From an uncultured Clostridiaceae bacterium (GTDB lineage: Bacteria; Bacillota; Clostridia; Clostridiales; Clostridiaceae): a stretch of DNA of 64,000 bases. Within the stretch, counting starts at the first letter, position 1, and each line of letters starts with the position of its first letter. The position numbers were made by a program, and so were the translations under genes. The stretch covers positions 23,082-87,081 of the forward strand of contig CAMJGD010000015.1 of assembly GCA_946405135.1 (NCBI GenBank), given 5' to 3'. This document shows positions 1 through 9,732 of the stretch, piece after piece. The notes beneath the pieces are model-generated. The model made no database searches and was not told the origin of the DNA. It saw only the letters and a list, made by a program, of their open reading frames with translations.

Positions 1-1
1 G

Positions 2-643
2 ATATCTGATGAAAACAAAGAAATAAATTTGGTTTATATAGATGATGTAGTAGATGAATTTATAGCTGCTCAAGATTATATAAATGATTATAGAAAATAT
101 TATTATTCAATTTCTAAAACTTATAAAGCTGCCTTAGGGGATATAGTTCATAAGATTAAAAGCTTTCAAGCTGTAAAAGAAACTTCTATAATACCAGACT
201 TTTCTGATGAATTTACCAAGTGCTTATATAGCACTTATCTATCATATTTAGAAAAAGATAATTTTTCCTATGGATTAGAAAAAAAGGAAGACCATAGAGG
301 CTGGTTATCAGAAATATTAAAATCAAAAGAATCTGGTCAAATATTTATATCCCAAACTCATAAAGGCATAGTGAGAGGAAATCATTATCATCACAGTAAA
401 GTAGAAAAATTTATAGTAATTAAGGGAGAAGCTTTAATTAGATTTAGAAAGATTGATGAGAATGAGGTGTTTGAATACAGGGTAAAGGGTGAGGATTTAA
501 AGGTAGTAGATATACCACCAGGATATACTCATTCCATAGAAAATGTGGGGGAAGATGAGTTAATGACCTTGTTTTGGGCAAATGAAATATTTAATCAGGA
601 TAAACCAGACACGTATTTTAGTGAGGTGCTAAAGCATGAATAG
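2..643 (+). CDS. capF: CapF-type UDP-FucNAc pathway reductase, C-terminal part (5' end outside window)
   Basis: The frame is open to the left edge, so the gene is truncated by the window and a TTG near position 29 is not its start. The first visible residues (NLVYIDDVVDEF) resemble the C-terminal part of an extended SDR epimerase/reductase. From about residue 95 of the visible part there is a cupin domain with RGNHYHHSKVEKF as metal-binding strand and a PPGYTHSIEN second motif. An SDR plus C-terminal cupin is the architecture of CapF/WbjC/FnlB, which converts the CapE product towards UDP-2-acetamido-2,6-dideoxy-L-talose in UDP-L-FucNAc synthesis. It overlaps the next gene by 8 bases, and that gene is the expected partner epimerase. 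CapE would be expected just upstream. The cupin identification is firm; the exact sugar is inferred from the family. Confidence 0.88.
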   Translation: MSDENKEINLVYIDDVVDEFIAAQDYINDYRKYYYSISKTYKAALGDIVHKIKSFQAVKETSIIPDFSDEFTKCLYSTYLSYLEKDNFSYGLEKKEDHRGWLSEILKSKESGQIFISQTHKGIVRGNHYHHSKVEKFIVIKGEALIRFRKIDENEVFEYRVKGEDLKVVDIPPGYTHSIENVGEDELMTLFWANEIFNQDKPDTYFSEVLKHE

Positions 644-1763
644 ATTAAAGGTAATGACTATTGTTGGAACTAGACCTGAAATAATCAGGCTATCAGAGGT
701 TATAAAAGCTTGCAGGAAATATTTTAATCATGTTTTAGTGCATACAGGACAAAATTGGGACTATACCTTAAATAAAGTATTTTTTAAAGAATTAGAATTA
801 GAAAAACCAGAGTATTTTTTAGATGCGGCGGGAAATGACTTAGGGGAAACCTTGGGAAACATAATATCAGCTTCCTTTAAAGTACTAAAGCAGGAAGTTC
901 CAGATGCATTATTAATATTAGGAGATACCAATAGTGCCCTAAGTGCAATTTCAGCTAAAAGATTAAAGATACCTGTATTTCATATGGAAGCTGGGAATAG
1001 ATGTTTTGATGAAAATGTACCAGAGGAAATTAACAGAAGAATAGTGGATCATATAAGTGATATAAATCTTCCTTATACAGAACACAGCAGAAGATATTTA
1101 TTAAACGAGGGCATAAGGAAAGACCATATATTTGTAACAGGTTCACCTATGCCAGAGGTAATATATAAAAATTTAGAAAAGATAAATAATAGCCTTATAC
1201 TAAGTAGGCTGGGACTGGAAAAGGACAAATATATCTTGGTAAGTGCTCATAGAGAAGAAAATGTAGATATAGATAAAAATTTATTTTTATTGGTGGAAGC
1301 CTTGAATACTGTAGCTAAGACCTATAAAATGCCTATAATATATTCCACTCATCCAAGAAGCTTTAAAAGGATAAAAGAGAAAAATATAGAGTTTAATCCT
1401 TTGATAAGTCAATTAAAACCTTTTGGCTTTTTTGATTATAATAAATTGCAGCAAAATGCTTTTTGCGTTTTATCAGATAGCGGAACTTTAAGCGAAGAAT
1501 CAGCTATATTAGGATTTCCAGCAGTGCTTATTAGAACAAGTACTGAAAGACCAGAAGTACTAGATAAAGGCTCTATAATTCTAGGAGGAATTAAGCCAGA
1601 AGATATAGTTCAAGCTATAAATCTATGCAGAGCTATAAAAGAAAATCATGAAGAAGTAGTGCTTGTAGCAGATTATCAGGATAAAAATGTGTCTTTGAAG
1701 GTAGTTAAGATAATTCAAAGCTACACTAAGATGATAAATAAATCTGTATGGAACAAGGAATAG
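636..1763 (+). CDS. capG: Non-hydrolysing UDP-sugar 2-epimerase, CapG/WbjD/FnlC type
   Basis: A 375-residue protein of the UDP-GlcNAc 2-epimerase fold. The N-terminus reads VMTIVGTRPEIIRLSEV; the middle has the HMEAGNRCFDENVPEEINRR loop and the C-terminal half has DSGTLSEES, the UDP-binding signature. The HTGQNWDYTLN segment and the fusion-like overlap with a CapF reductase favour the last step of UDP-L-FucNAc synthesis (epimerisation of UDP-PneNAc) over the ManNAc-forming WecB role. The ATG lies inside the end of capF, preceded by GAGGTG, so the two are probably translationally coupled. Cytoplasmic. Confidence 0.88.
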   Translation: MNRLKVMTIVGTRPEIIRLSEVIKACRKYFNHVLVHTGQNWDYTLNKVFFKELELEKPEYFLDAAGNDLGETLGNIISASFKVLKQEVPDALLILGDTNSALSAISAKRLKIPVFHMEAGNRCFDENVPEEINRRIVDHISDINLPYTEHSRRYLLNEGIRKDHIFVTGSPMPEVIYKNLEKINNSLILSRLGLEKDKYILVSAHREENVDIDKNLFLLVEALNTVAKTYKMPIIYSTHPRSFKRIKEKNIEFNPLISQLKPFGFFDYNKLQQNAFCVLSDSGTLSEESAILGFPAVLIRTSTERPEVLDKGSIILGGIKPEDIVQAINLCRAIKENHEEVVLVADYQDKNVSLKVVKIIQSYTKMINKSVWNKE

Positions 1764-1796
1764 ATAAGGTCTATCCTGTGAAGGAGGTGCTGCTAT

Positions 1797-2834
1797 ATGA
1801 TTAGTCTATATAGCAATAGTCTTATAGACTCCTGGACTATTAATGAGAGAGATTATATTTATAGAGCAAAAGCATATGCTGTATTTAGTGTAATTATGTC
1901 ACATACTCTAGTAGATATGAAGTATGGCAATAGGTTTGATTACTACTTTATAGGTGCTGCCAGAGCATTTAGCTGTATTGGAGTTATCATGTTTTTTATT
2001 TTAGCAGGATATTTTTTTCAAAGAAATAAATACAGCTTAAGCCTATTTTGGAAAAATAGAATTAAAAACTTTATTACTCCTTGGTTTATCACTGGATATT
2101 TTATTTATTATATATCAAGTTTTTATGGAAATGATACCCATGTAATGAGTCTAAAAGGTTATATGAATTTTATATTAGGTTGGGGTTCTTATTTTTATTA
2201 CATGACTATACTTTTAAGTTTTTATATAATATTTTTTTTCCTAAGAAATAAAAACCTATTGGTAATATCCACTATAACAATGATTATTACATTAATATCA
2301 ATTTTTATTACAGAACTCCAAGTATTTGATTTGATGACACAATTTAGATATTTAAATATATTTAATTGGATATTTTTTTTCTCTTTGGGTATGTTGATAG
2401 CTCAAAGGGATTTACTAAATACTATAATAATTGAATGTAGAAATTATAGCTACATTATATTTGGATTATTTATTATTGGAATAATAGCTAGTGTTAAAAT
2501 GTTTGGAAACAATGTATCTTACTTTCATGTATTTATGATAATGGTTGAATTGTTAGGATGCCTTTCAATATTTTCTTTAAGCTTTAATGCTGGAATTTTA
2601 AATAATCCTTTAAGAAAAATAGGTAAATTATCTTTTTCTATATATTTGCTTCATATGCCTTTAGCTGGAGCTATTAATATAATTTTTTCAAAAGTACCAG
2701 CTTTAATAGGAGTTATTGTAAAGCCTGTAATGGTTACCCTATTAATGTACTTATTAATAGAAGTAGGACAAATCTTTTCTAGAAGAATAGGTGTTGAAAG
2801 TTTGTTTATTAAATTATTTGGTATAAGAGGATAG
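1797..2834 (+). CDS. Acyltransferase-3 family membrane protein, probable polysaccharide O-acyltransferase
   Basis: A 345-residue polytopic protein of about ten hydrophobic segments. It starts with RAKAYAVFSVIMSHTLV, the usual first helix with the conserved His of the acyltransferase-3 (OafA/WecH/YiaH) family, and contains GVIMFFILAGYFF followed by FWKNRIKNF, also typical. Members transfer acetyl or succinyl groups to sugars at the membrane. The ATG has an AAGGAGG site 5 bases or so upstream. It sits in the capsule operon between sugar-nucleotide synthesis and glycosyltransferases, so O-acetylation of the repeat unit is the likely job. The acyl donor and acceptor cannot be told from sequence. 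Confidence 0.8.
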   Translation: MISLYSNSLIDSWTINERDYIYRAKAYAVFSVIMSHTLVDMKYGNRFDYYFIGAARAFSCIGVIMFFILAGYFFQRNKYSLSLFWKNRIKNFITPWFITGYFIYYISSFYGNDTHVMSLKGYMNFILGWGSYFYYMTILLSFYIIFFFLRNKNLLVISTITMIITLISIFITELQVFDLMTQFRYLNIFNWIFFFSLGMLIAQRDLLNTIIIECRNYSYIIFGLFIIGIIASVKMFGNNVSYFHVFMIMVELLGCLSIFSLSFNAGILNNPLRKIGKLSFSIYLLHMPLAGAINIIFSKVPALIGVIVKPVMVTLLMYLLIEVGQIFSRRIGVESLFIKLFGIRG

Positions 2835-2878
2835 AAAGTACATGTATTTAAGCATTGTTTAGAAAGGCAGTGTTATAT

Positions 2879-3973
2879 TTGAATATTCTTGTGTACAATC
2901 CTGCTGCACTATATGGAGGGGCTGCTAATATTTTAAACAGCTTTATTGAGGATATTGAAAAAGATGATAATAATAAGTATTTTATAGTTATCTCTAAATA
3001 TATAGGTAAAACATATAGTAATTATAAAGGTAAAGTACATTTTATAGAAATATCTCACAATTATTTTTATAGATTCTACTGGCTTTATTTTAAGATATAT
3101 AAAATCATTAAAAAATATGATATTAATGCTATGATATCTTTAGAAAATACATGTAATATATTTTTAAGAAAAATACCTCAATATATTTATATTCAGCAGT
3201 CACTTCAATTTGCATCTCTAAAAAATTTATCATTAAAGCTATTTATAAAGATAAAAATTATAAACAATTTACTTATGTATTTTTCTTGTAAAAGAGCTTC
3301 AAAAATTTTTGTACAAACAAACTGGATGAAAAAAGCAGTAGGTGAGAAATATAAAATTTCTGAATACAAAATAGATGTGATTAGGTCTAAAACTTATAAA
3401 GGAAATCCAGGACCTATTCAATATGATATTATAAATAGAATTTATAAATTAAGGGAAGAAGGAAACTATATAGGTCTATGCGTTACTGGGGCTGAAAAGT
3501 ATAAAAATATTGAGATTTTAATAGAATTTGTCTACCAAGCTAATAAGTTTCATAACTTAAATGTAATTTTGCTGCTTACTATAGAACAAAATCCTAGAGG
3601 ATATGCTGGAAAGCTTCAAAGACTGGTTAAAAGATATGCCTTAGAAAAGCAAGTATTATTTATAGGAACACATTCAGGAGAGACTATTGAAACCTTATAT
3701 AAAATAGCTAATGCACTATTTTATTCTTCTTCTATTGAAACTGTAGGGCTTCCTCTAATAGAAGCAATGAAGCATAAATTGAGAATTTTTGCACCAGACT
3801 TGCCTTATGCTAGGGAGGTTTGCGGAGAATATGCATTTTTATATAAGTTTGATGATGGCTATAGTTTACTTCAGGTTTTTTTAAAATTTTTAAGTTCAAC
3901 GCCTAAGGAATCTAAAGAGAAATATAGAGGAGATTCATTTATGAATATGATAGATAAAATAGCATTTTTATAA
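2879..3973 (+). CDS. Glycosyltransferase family 4 (GT-B fold)
   Basis: About 364 residues. A TTG at 2879, eight bases after GAAAGGCAG, gives an N-terminus MNILVYNPAALYGGAANIL, which fits the glycine-rich first strand of GT-B enzymes better than the further upstream TTG at 2855. The C-terminal half has IGLCVTGAEKYKNIEILIEF and SSSIETVGLPLIEAMKHK, the E-x7-E type motif of GT4 retaining transferases. It probably adds one sugar of the capsular repeat unit on undecaprenyl diphosphate at the cytoplasmic membrane face. Donor specificity is not predictable. Confidence 0.8.
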   Translation: MNILVYNPAALYGGAANILNSFIEDIEKDDNNKYFIVISKYIGKTYSNYKGKVHFIEISHNYFYRFYWLYFKIYKIIKKYDINAMISLENTCNIFLRKIPQYIYIQQSLQFASLKNLSLKLFIKIKIINNLLMYFSCKRASKIFVQTNWMKKAVGEKYKISEYKIDVIRSKTYKGNPGPIQYDIINRIYKLREEGNYIGLCVTGAEKYKNIEILIEFVYQANKFHNLNVILLLTIEQNPRGYAGKLQRLVKRYALEKQVLFIGTHSGETIETLYKIANALFYSSSIETVGLPLIEAMKHKLRIFAPDLPYAREVCGEYAFLYKFDDGYSLLQVFLKFLSSTPKESKEKYRGDSFMNMIDKIAFL

Positions 3974-3987
3974 GGAGAGATAATGGA

Positions 3988-5028
3988 TTGCAGCCAGAGG
4001 TAAGTATTATTGTGCCTGTATATAATGTAGAAAAGTATATTGAGATCTCTTTAGATTCAATTTTAAACCAAACTCTAAAAAATATAGAAGTTATTATTGT
4101 AGATGATGGATCCTCGGATAATTGTGCCGAAATTGTAGATAGATATGCAGAAAAAGATAACAGGATAAAAGTAATTCACCAAAGCAATAAAGGGGTAGCA
4201 GAAGCAAGAAATACAGGATTAGTAAATGCAAGAGGTAAGTATATTGGATTTGTAGATCCTGACGATTGGATAGAGGAGAATATGTATGAAAGGCTTTATA
4301 ATGAAGCTGTAAAAAATCAATGTGATCTTACCGCTTGCTGCTATAGGATAGAAAATGAAAAAAGCAGAGAAACTTCAGCTCATTATTTGCCTTTTAGTGA
4401 AGAATTAATAAATAGTTCAAAGGTTTTTAGAGAAAAAATTGCTAAAGAGCTTATAATATACAGCAAAGAAAATGCTGCAGTATGGTATATGCTTTACCAT
4501 AGTGATTTAATAAAGAAAAATAATATTATTTTTCATAAAAATCTTACTACTTTAGAGGATTATACCTTTAACATGGAGGTTTTTAAGTTCGTTGAAAAAT
4601 TTATTTATATACCTGAACCTCTATATCATTATAGAGTACTAGACCATAGTCTTACAAAAAAATTTAGATCAAATCTATTTGATATATTGTTATATGTGCA
4701 AAATAAAAAAGATACTTTTATGATAGAGACGAATTTAAATGCAGAAGAATATAAAATGCTTAGTGCTAAATGGTTTATAGACCAGGTAAAAAAGATAATT
4801 TTTTTAGAATTTGCTTTTTATAGTGGAGATAGTTTTAAAATAAGAGGCAAAAGGATAGGTAGAATGTTAGAAAATCAAAATGTTCAAGATTCTGCAGCAA
4901 TGTTATGGAAATCTGAAAAAAATAAAATCATGCTTTTTTTAATAAGGAAAAAAGCTGTAACTATTTTAATGATAGGAGCTTGGATAATGGCTTCACTTTA
5001 TAAATTTAAAAAAACATATATAAATTAA
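3988..5028 (+). CDS. Glycosyltransferase family 2 (GT-A fold)
   Basis: A 346-residue GT2 enzyme: SIIVPVYNVEKYIEISLDS at the N-terminus, VIIVDDGSSDN as nucleotide-binding strand, and VDPDDWIEENMYE with the DxD-like metal site around residue 90. The start is a TTG eight bases after AAGGAGAG; the ATG at 3983 runs into a stop after six codons in another frame. A hydrophobic C-terminal stretch may hold it on the membrane. It is an inverting transferase in the capsule operon; the sugar is unknown. Confidence 0.85.
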   Translation: MQPEVSIIVPVYNVEKYIEISLDSILNQTLKNIEVIIVDDGSSDNCAEIVDRYAEKDNRIKVIHQSNKGVAEARNTGLVNARGKYIGFVDPDDWIEENMYERLYNEAVKNQCDLTACCYRIENEKSRETSAHYLPFSEELINSSKVFREKIAKELIIYSKENAAVWYMLYHSDLIKKNNIIFHKNLTTLEDYTFNMEVFKFVEKFIYIPEPLYHYRVLDHSLTKKFRSNLFDILLYVQNKKDTFMIETNLNAEEYKMLSAKWFIDQVKKIIFLEFAFYSGDSFKIRGKRIGRMLENQNVQDSAAMLWKSEKNKIMLFLIRKKAVTILMIGAWIMASLYKFKKTYIN

Positions 5029-5045
5029 TTTAAGGGGGCTTAAAT

Positions 5046-6155
5046 TTGAATAAAGCATGCTTAATATTTGTAGAGCCAGCGCCCTATATATCAGCTCTTA
5101 TAAGGGAAGTGTATGCCAGATTAAATATAGATTTTGATATTATTTATATGAATGAAAATAAAGCACATAAATTTAAGGCTGATAAAATAGAACTTAAAGA
5201 AAATATTATACTTTCAGGTAACAGTTTTAAAAAGGCAATGAAGCTGATTTCTATTTTATCAAAAGGCAGTTATGATTTTGTTTTGATTAGTGGTTATGCA
5301 GGATTAGTGGAGTTTGCTGCCATTATGTTCTGCATAATTACTCATAAGATTTTTGCTATTCCATCAGATACTCAATATAATGATATAAAAAATCCAATAA
5401 AAGCTTTTTTAAAGAGGATTTATTTAGGATTTATATTTAAATTTGCTTATGGGTTTCCTTTTGGAACTAGACAAGTAGAGTTATTTAAAAGTTATGGAAT
5501 GAAAGAAAGTAATATCTATCTTATGCCCATGACCATAGATGTTAAAAGCTTTAGTACACAATGCATGGAAATACGCAAAAGAAATAATGAAGTTAAAGAC
5601 TCCTTAGGCATAAAGGAAGAAATAGTTTTTTTATATGTTGGAAGACTAGCAGAGGTTAAAAATATAGATTTACTCATAGATGCATTTTCTAGGCTTTACA
5701 ATCAGTCTGCAGCCTTGGTAATAGTTGGGGCTGGGGACCAAGAACAATCTCTTAAACAAAAGGTAGCTGAGCTTAAACTTAAATCTGTATATTTTAAAGG
5801 AGCTAAAGGTATTCCAGAGCTTTTTAAATATTATGCTGTAGCGGATGTATTTGTGTTGCCTTCAAGTTTTGAGCCTTGGGGGTTAGTGGTAAATGAAGCT
5901 TTAGCCTGTGGACTTCCTGTGATAGTAAGCCATAAAGTGGGTGCTTCAGAGGATCTTGTAAAAGATGAATACAATGGTTTTATATTTAAAAGTGGAGATG
6001 AGGATGAACTTTTTAGCTGTATGAGAGAACTAGCATTTAACTCACATAAAAGAACATTAATGGGGGAGAATTCATATAATGTTATTAAAGATTGGACCTT
6101 TGATTCCTACACAGAAAAGCTTAAAACTTTTATGGATAAAGTTTATTATAAATAA
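5046..6155 (+). CDS. Glycosyltransferase family 4 (GT-B fold), group 1
   Basis: A 369-residue GT-B glycosyltransferase. The nucleotide-sugar half carries FLYVGRLAEVKNIDLLIDAF and SSFEPWGLVVNEALACGLPVIVS, the typical E-x7-E motif of retaining GT4 enzymes. It starts at a TTG preceded by AAGGGGG. It lies 17 bases after the GT2 gene and about 20 bases before the polymerase gene, so it is part of the same transcript. Assembly of the repeat unit is inferred from context. Confidence 0.85.
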   Translation: MNKACLIFVEPAPYISALIREVYARLNIDFDIIYMNENKAHKFKADKIELKENIILSGNSFKKAMKLISILSKGSYDFVLISGYAGLVEFAAIMFCIITHKIFAIPSDTQYNDIKNPIKAFLKRIYLGFIFKFAYGFPFGTRQVELFKSYGMKESNIYLMPMTIDVKSFSTQCMEIRKRNNEVKDSLGIKEEIVFLYVGRLAEVKNIDLLIDAFSRLYNQSAALVIVGAGDQEQSLKQKVAELKLKSVYFKGAKGIPELFKYYAVADVFVLPSSFEPWGLVVNEALACGLPVIVSHKVGASEDLVKDEYNGFIFKSGDEDELFSCMRELAFNSHKRTLMGENSYNVIKDWTFDSYTEKLKTFMDKVYYK

Positions 6156-6175
6156 GTTAGTTGAAGGTGGATAAT

Positions 6176-7411
6176 ATGTCTACACCAAATATTAAAAAAT
6201 CTAAAGTGCAGAAGAATGTCCGCAATGTCTATTTAAAATCAGAATTGATTTTTGATCATATAATATTAGTGCTTCTCTTTACTGTTTATACCCTTTTAAC
6301 CACAAAATATTCCATTAACAGGGGTGAAGTCATAAGGTGGATTTTGCTGGCAGGTATAGGTTTTTTTGCTTTACTAGATTCTATGATGCATAACTTGAAA
6401 ATAAAAATTTTTCATTTTCCTTATATTATAATAATCATTTTAGCAGCACTTCCATCTGTAAGAGTATGGGTTAATGTGCCTTATGGCATGTATAAATTTT
6501 TATCCTTTATAATAATGATGGTTAGTCTAGCTTGCTTTTTAGGAAGAGAAAAAATTCATAAGAAAGAGTTAGAAGATTTCTTTTTTGATTATGTTTTGGT
6601 GCTCTATGGTGTAATGATTGTTAATCTTATATTTTATCTAGCCCATAAAGGTATGATAGGTGAAAGATTTGGAGGAATTTTTCAAAATGTAAATTCTCTA
6701 TCACCTATAGCTATATATACTTTTATATCAGCTTTATATATGCAAAAAAAATCTAAAAGAAAGTTTATTCATATTTTTTTTGCCCTTGTTTCTATGATAA
6801 TGGTACTAGGTACAGCATCAAGAACTGGTTTTGTACTTATATCTATAAGCATTTTATCTGCTCCCTTTGTATTTAGTGAAAATAGGGGATTAAAACCTAC
6901 TATTATTAAAATATTTACTATGGCTATGATTATTTTTTTAGGATATACAATATTATCAAATTTCCCTATAGAATCATTTCAAAGAATAAAGGAACAAGGA
7001 TTGGTAAGAGGAGATACTTGGTCCTGGGGAGCAGAGTTATTTAAGCAAAAGCCCATATTTGGATTTGGATATGGCATGATAGGATATTATGTGAGCAATC
7101 CTAGAGCTACGGAGTATATGTGGGGAGTGCATAATTCTTATTTAGGCATACTAGTGGAGATGGGTATATATGGATTAATATTATTTGGTTTGTTTTTTTT
7201 CTGTAGTTTTAAAAATATCTTTAAGTGTTTTAAATATGCGGATAAGGATGAGTGCCTATTTTTAAAGGTAGGGCTTCTTATATTATTTAATCTTTTAATA
7301 AATGCAATTTCAGAATCTTTTTTGCTCTCAGTGGGTAGTCCCATTAGTTTAAGTTTTTGGTTTACACTTTTTATGTTAACTTCTTATGCAGATAGAATAT
7401 TGCAAAGTTAA
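6176..7411 (+). CDS. wzy: O-antigen ligase/polymerase family membrane protein (Wzy-like)
   Basis: About 411 residues with ten or more hydrophobic helices and a large external loop near residues 285-325 (RGDTWSWGAELFKQKPIFGFGYG... HNSYLGILVEMG), the conserved Wzy_C/O-antigen ligase pattern with the HNSYL motif. An ATG at 6176 follows AAGGTGG by about five bases and is preferred over an upstream TTG at 6161 that precedes the ribosome binding site. Acts on the outer face of the membrane, polymerising lipid-linked repeat units. In a Gram-positive capsule locus polymerase is more likely than ligase. Confidence 0.78.
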   Translation: MSTPNIKKSKVQKNVRNVYLKSELIFDHIILVLLFTVYTLLTTKYSINRGEVIRWILLAGIGFFALLDSMMHNLKIKIFHFPYIIIIILAALPSVRVWVNVPYGMYKFLSFIIMMVSLACFLGREKIHKKELEDFFFDYVLVLYGVMIVNLIFYLAHKGMIGERFGGIFQNVNSLSPIAIYTFISALYMQKKSKRKFIHIFFALVSMIMVLGTASRTGFVLISISILSAPFVFSENRGLKPTIIKIFTMAMIIFLGYTILSNFPIESFQRIKEQGLVRGDTWSWGAELFKQKPIFGFGYGMIGYYVSNPRATEYMWGVHNSYLGILVEMGIYGLILFGLFFFCSFKNIFKCFKYADKDECLFLKVGLLILFNLLINAISESFLLSVGSPISLSFWFTLFMLTSYADRILQS

Positions 7412-7476
7412 AATTTATAAAAAATGCTTCTGTTTGCTTTGATTTAAATCAGTAATTAAATTTAAGGAGCAATAGA

Positions 7477-8940
7477 GTGAGTGTTATAAAAAATTATATA
7501 TACTATTTAATTTTTCAAATATTGTCAATGATACTTCCCATTATAACTATTCCTTACGTTTCAGGAATTTTAGGTGCAGAAGGTATAGGTGTAAATGCTT
7601 TTACTTTTTCTATTGCACAGTATTTCATGTTATTTGCTACTTTGGGAATCACATTATATGGGAATAGACAAATAGCCTATGTAAGAGATGATCTGCAAGC
7701 TAGAAATAATACTTTTTGGGAAATATGTCTCATAAAGCTTTGTACTACAGCTGTGTCCTTAGCAAGTTATTTAATATGGATTTTTATATTTGCCACAAAG
7801 TTTAAACTTATATTTATTATTCAGAGTATAAATATTTTATCTATAGCTTTCGATATATCTTGGTTTTTTGTAGGATTAGAGGAATTTAGAAAGACTATAA
7901 CCAGAAATATAATAGTTAAAATAATGGGGGTAGCCCTAATATTTATATTCATTAGACAGCCAAAGGATGTGTGGAAGTATGTACTTATACTAGCTTCCAC
8001 AGAGCTATTAGGACAGGCATCTTTATGGATATATATGCCTGGGTATGTAACATTTCCTTCGCTAAAAGACTTAAAGGTAATAAGGCATTTCAGACCTGTT
8101 ATGAGTATATTTATATCTCAAGTTGCTATACAAATATATTCAGTGGTAGATAGAAGCATGTTAGGAATATTGTCTGAAGAATCTCAAGTAGGTCTATATG
8201 ATATGGCTCAGAAAATTGTTAAGTTATCTATAACCATTGTAACCACTCTAGGTACTGTAATTTTACCTAATTTGTCAAACTTATATATAAAAAATGATAT
8301 GGAAACCATAAAAAAACAGATGTCAAAGTATTTTTTGTTTGCCAGCTATCTATCCATACCTATTATGTTTGGAATCATAGGTATTGCTGATACTTTAGTA
8401 CCTTGGTTTTTAGGAAGTAATTTTCTAGATTCTATAATACTGCTCAAAATAACAAGTCCTATAATTGTGTTTTGTGCTTGGAGCAGTTTTTTAGGAACTT
8501 ATTTGGTTAGTTCAAATAATCAAAAACAAGCTACTACGGCTGTAATATTTGGTGCGGTAACCAATGTGATATTCAATTCAATATTTATACCTAATTATGA
8601 GGCTATAGGAGCTTGCATTGGGACTGTTATTGCAGAATTTTCTGTATTTTTAGTTGAATTTTATTTTTCTAGAAATATATTAAGTTTTAAAAATTCATTA
8701 TCTTCAATCAGTAAGTACATTTTATCTTCTTCAGTGATGTTTTTAGTCATTAAATTTATAGAAAATTGCCTAGGAGTACATTGGTATGTAACTTTCATTC
8801 AGATAATATCAGGAGTAATGATATATGTTTCAATATTATTTACGTTAAAAGAGAAAATGAATAAAGAGATTCTGTATAAAGTAATATATCAAGGAGCTAA
8901 GGCTTTAACTTTTATACAGAGAAAGATAAAATCAAGTTAA
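7477..8940 (+). CDS. wzx: Polysaccharide flippase, Wzx/MOP superfamily
   Basis: A 487-residue protein with about 12-14 hydrophobic segments, beginning VIKNYIYYLIFQILSMILPIITIPYVSGILG, the standard first helix of Wzx/RfbX oligosaccharide flippases. It starts with GTG about eight bases after AAGGAG. It should move the undecaprenyl-diphosphate repeat unit across the membrane for the adjacent Wzy protein. It is the last gene of the rightward capsule operon and is followed at once by a strong terminator. Confidence 0.87.
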   Translation: MSVIKNYIYYLIFQILSMILPIITIPYVSGILGAEGIGVNAFTFSIAQYFMLFATLGITLYGNRQIAYVRDDLQARNNTFWEICLIKLCTTAVSLASYLIWIFIFATKFKLIFIIQSINILSIAFDISWFFVGLEEFRKTITRNIIVKIMGVALIFIFIRQPKDVWKYVLILASTELLGQASLWIYMPGYVTFPSLKDLKVIRHFRPVMSIFISQVAIQIYSVVDRSMLGILSEESQVGLYDMAQKIVKLSITIVTTLGTVILPNLSNLYIKNDMETIKKQMSKYFLFASYLSIPIMFGIIGIADTLVPWFLGSNFLDSIILLKITSPIIVFCAWSSFLGTYLVSSNNQKQATTAVIFGAVTNVIFNSIFIPNYEAIGACIGTVIAEFSVFLVEFYFSRNILSFKNSLSSISKYILSSSVMFLVIKFIENCLGVHWYVTFIQIISGVMIYVSILFTLKEKMNKEILYKVIYQGAKALTFIQRKIKSS

Positions 8941-8964
8941 AGTATAAAAGAATTTAAATTATAC

Positions 8965-9012
8965 AAAATGGCTTTGCATAATGAATTTTTATTTATTATG
9001 CAAAGCCATTTT
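8965..9012. terminator. Bidirectional terminator between converging polysaccharide operons
   Basis: Perfect 18-bp inverted repeat (arms 8965-8982 and 8995-9012) with a 12-base loop. The arms end in A4/T4, giving a U-run in both directions, so it can stop both the wzx transcript and the leftward operon that ends at 9024. Confidence 0.85.
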
Positions 9013-9023
9013 ATGCATCTTCA

Positions 9024-9614
9024 TTAATAGTATATTTTAAAAATTTTTATTAAAATTATAGATAATATGGAACCTGCTAGTAATCCTAAACTTAAAGAAA
9101 TAAATATACTAGGATTAAAAGTTTTTATAGGCGGTTCAGGCTCATCTAAAATTTTAATATAATCATCTCCTAAAATTTCTGCTCCAACTTCTTTTAAAGA
9201 GGAAATAAACTGAGTAGTTATATTAAAACATTGTTTGGCATTATTGTTTTTAATAGTTATGGTTAAAAGAGGAGCTTCTTTATTTTGAGTTACAGAAATA
9301 TTTTTTTGAAAATCTTGTATGCTCATATTTAAGTTTAATTTGTTTATAACATTTTCTGCTAAACGTCGAGATTTTATAATATAAGCATAATTAGAAGCTA
9401 TATTCTTATATAATTCAACATTATCATTGTAGCTTGCAAGGAAGTCGTCCTCTGAAATAGTATTTTTCTCAATCATAATAGAAATGCCAGTTTTATACTC
9501 AGGTTTTATAATAAAGAAACTTAAAATCACAGAAATAAGCATAGATAATAGTGTTATGCTTATTACTATAATTAACTTTAATTTATTAGATAAAAACCAA
9601 TTTTTCAAATTCAT
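9024..9614 (-). CDS. Wzz/CapA-like chain-length determinant protein (second copy)
   Basis: A 196-residue protein with two hydrophobic segments, near residues 13-36 and 170-190. Between them is an extracytoplasmic domain starting FFIIKPEYKTGISIMIEK, the Wzz N-terminal pattern, and before the second helix comes DEPEPPIKTFNPSIFISLSLG, the usual proline-rich Wzz signature. Family members control polysaccharide length, and in Gram-positives pair with a tyrosine kinase. No kinase gene is in the window. The ATG has AAGGAG six bases upstream. Paralogue of the gene at 9733-10377, with which it shares layout. Confidence 0.82.
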   Translation of the reverse strand: MNLKNWFLSNKLKLIIVISITLLSMLISVILSFFIIKPEYKTGISIMIEKNTISEDDFLASYNDNVELYKNIASNYAYIIKSRRLAENVINKLNLNMSIQDFQKNISVTQNKEAPLLTITIKNNNAKQCFNITTQFISSLKEVGAEILGDDYIKILDEPEPPIKTFNPSIFISLSLGLLAGSILSIILIKIFKIYY

Positions 9615-9732
9615 TTTTCACTCCTTACTGCGCAGGGAGCATTACCTTTAATACTAAAAGCCTGCATTTCAAGCTAAATATAATTTAGCATAATGAGTCT
9701 ATAAAATCAGTTTTATTTATTGAGGGTGCTGA

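Noticed and set aside
2855..2878. Upstream TTG start for the first GT4 gene.
   Set aside because: No ribosome binding site precedes it, while GAAAGGCAG lies between it and the better TTG at 2879.
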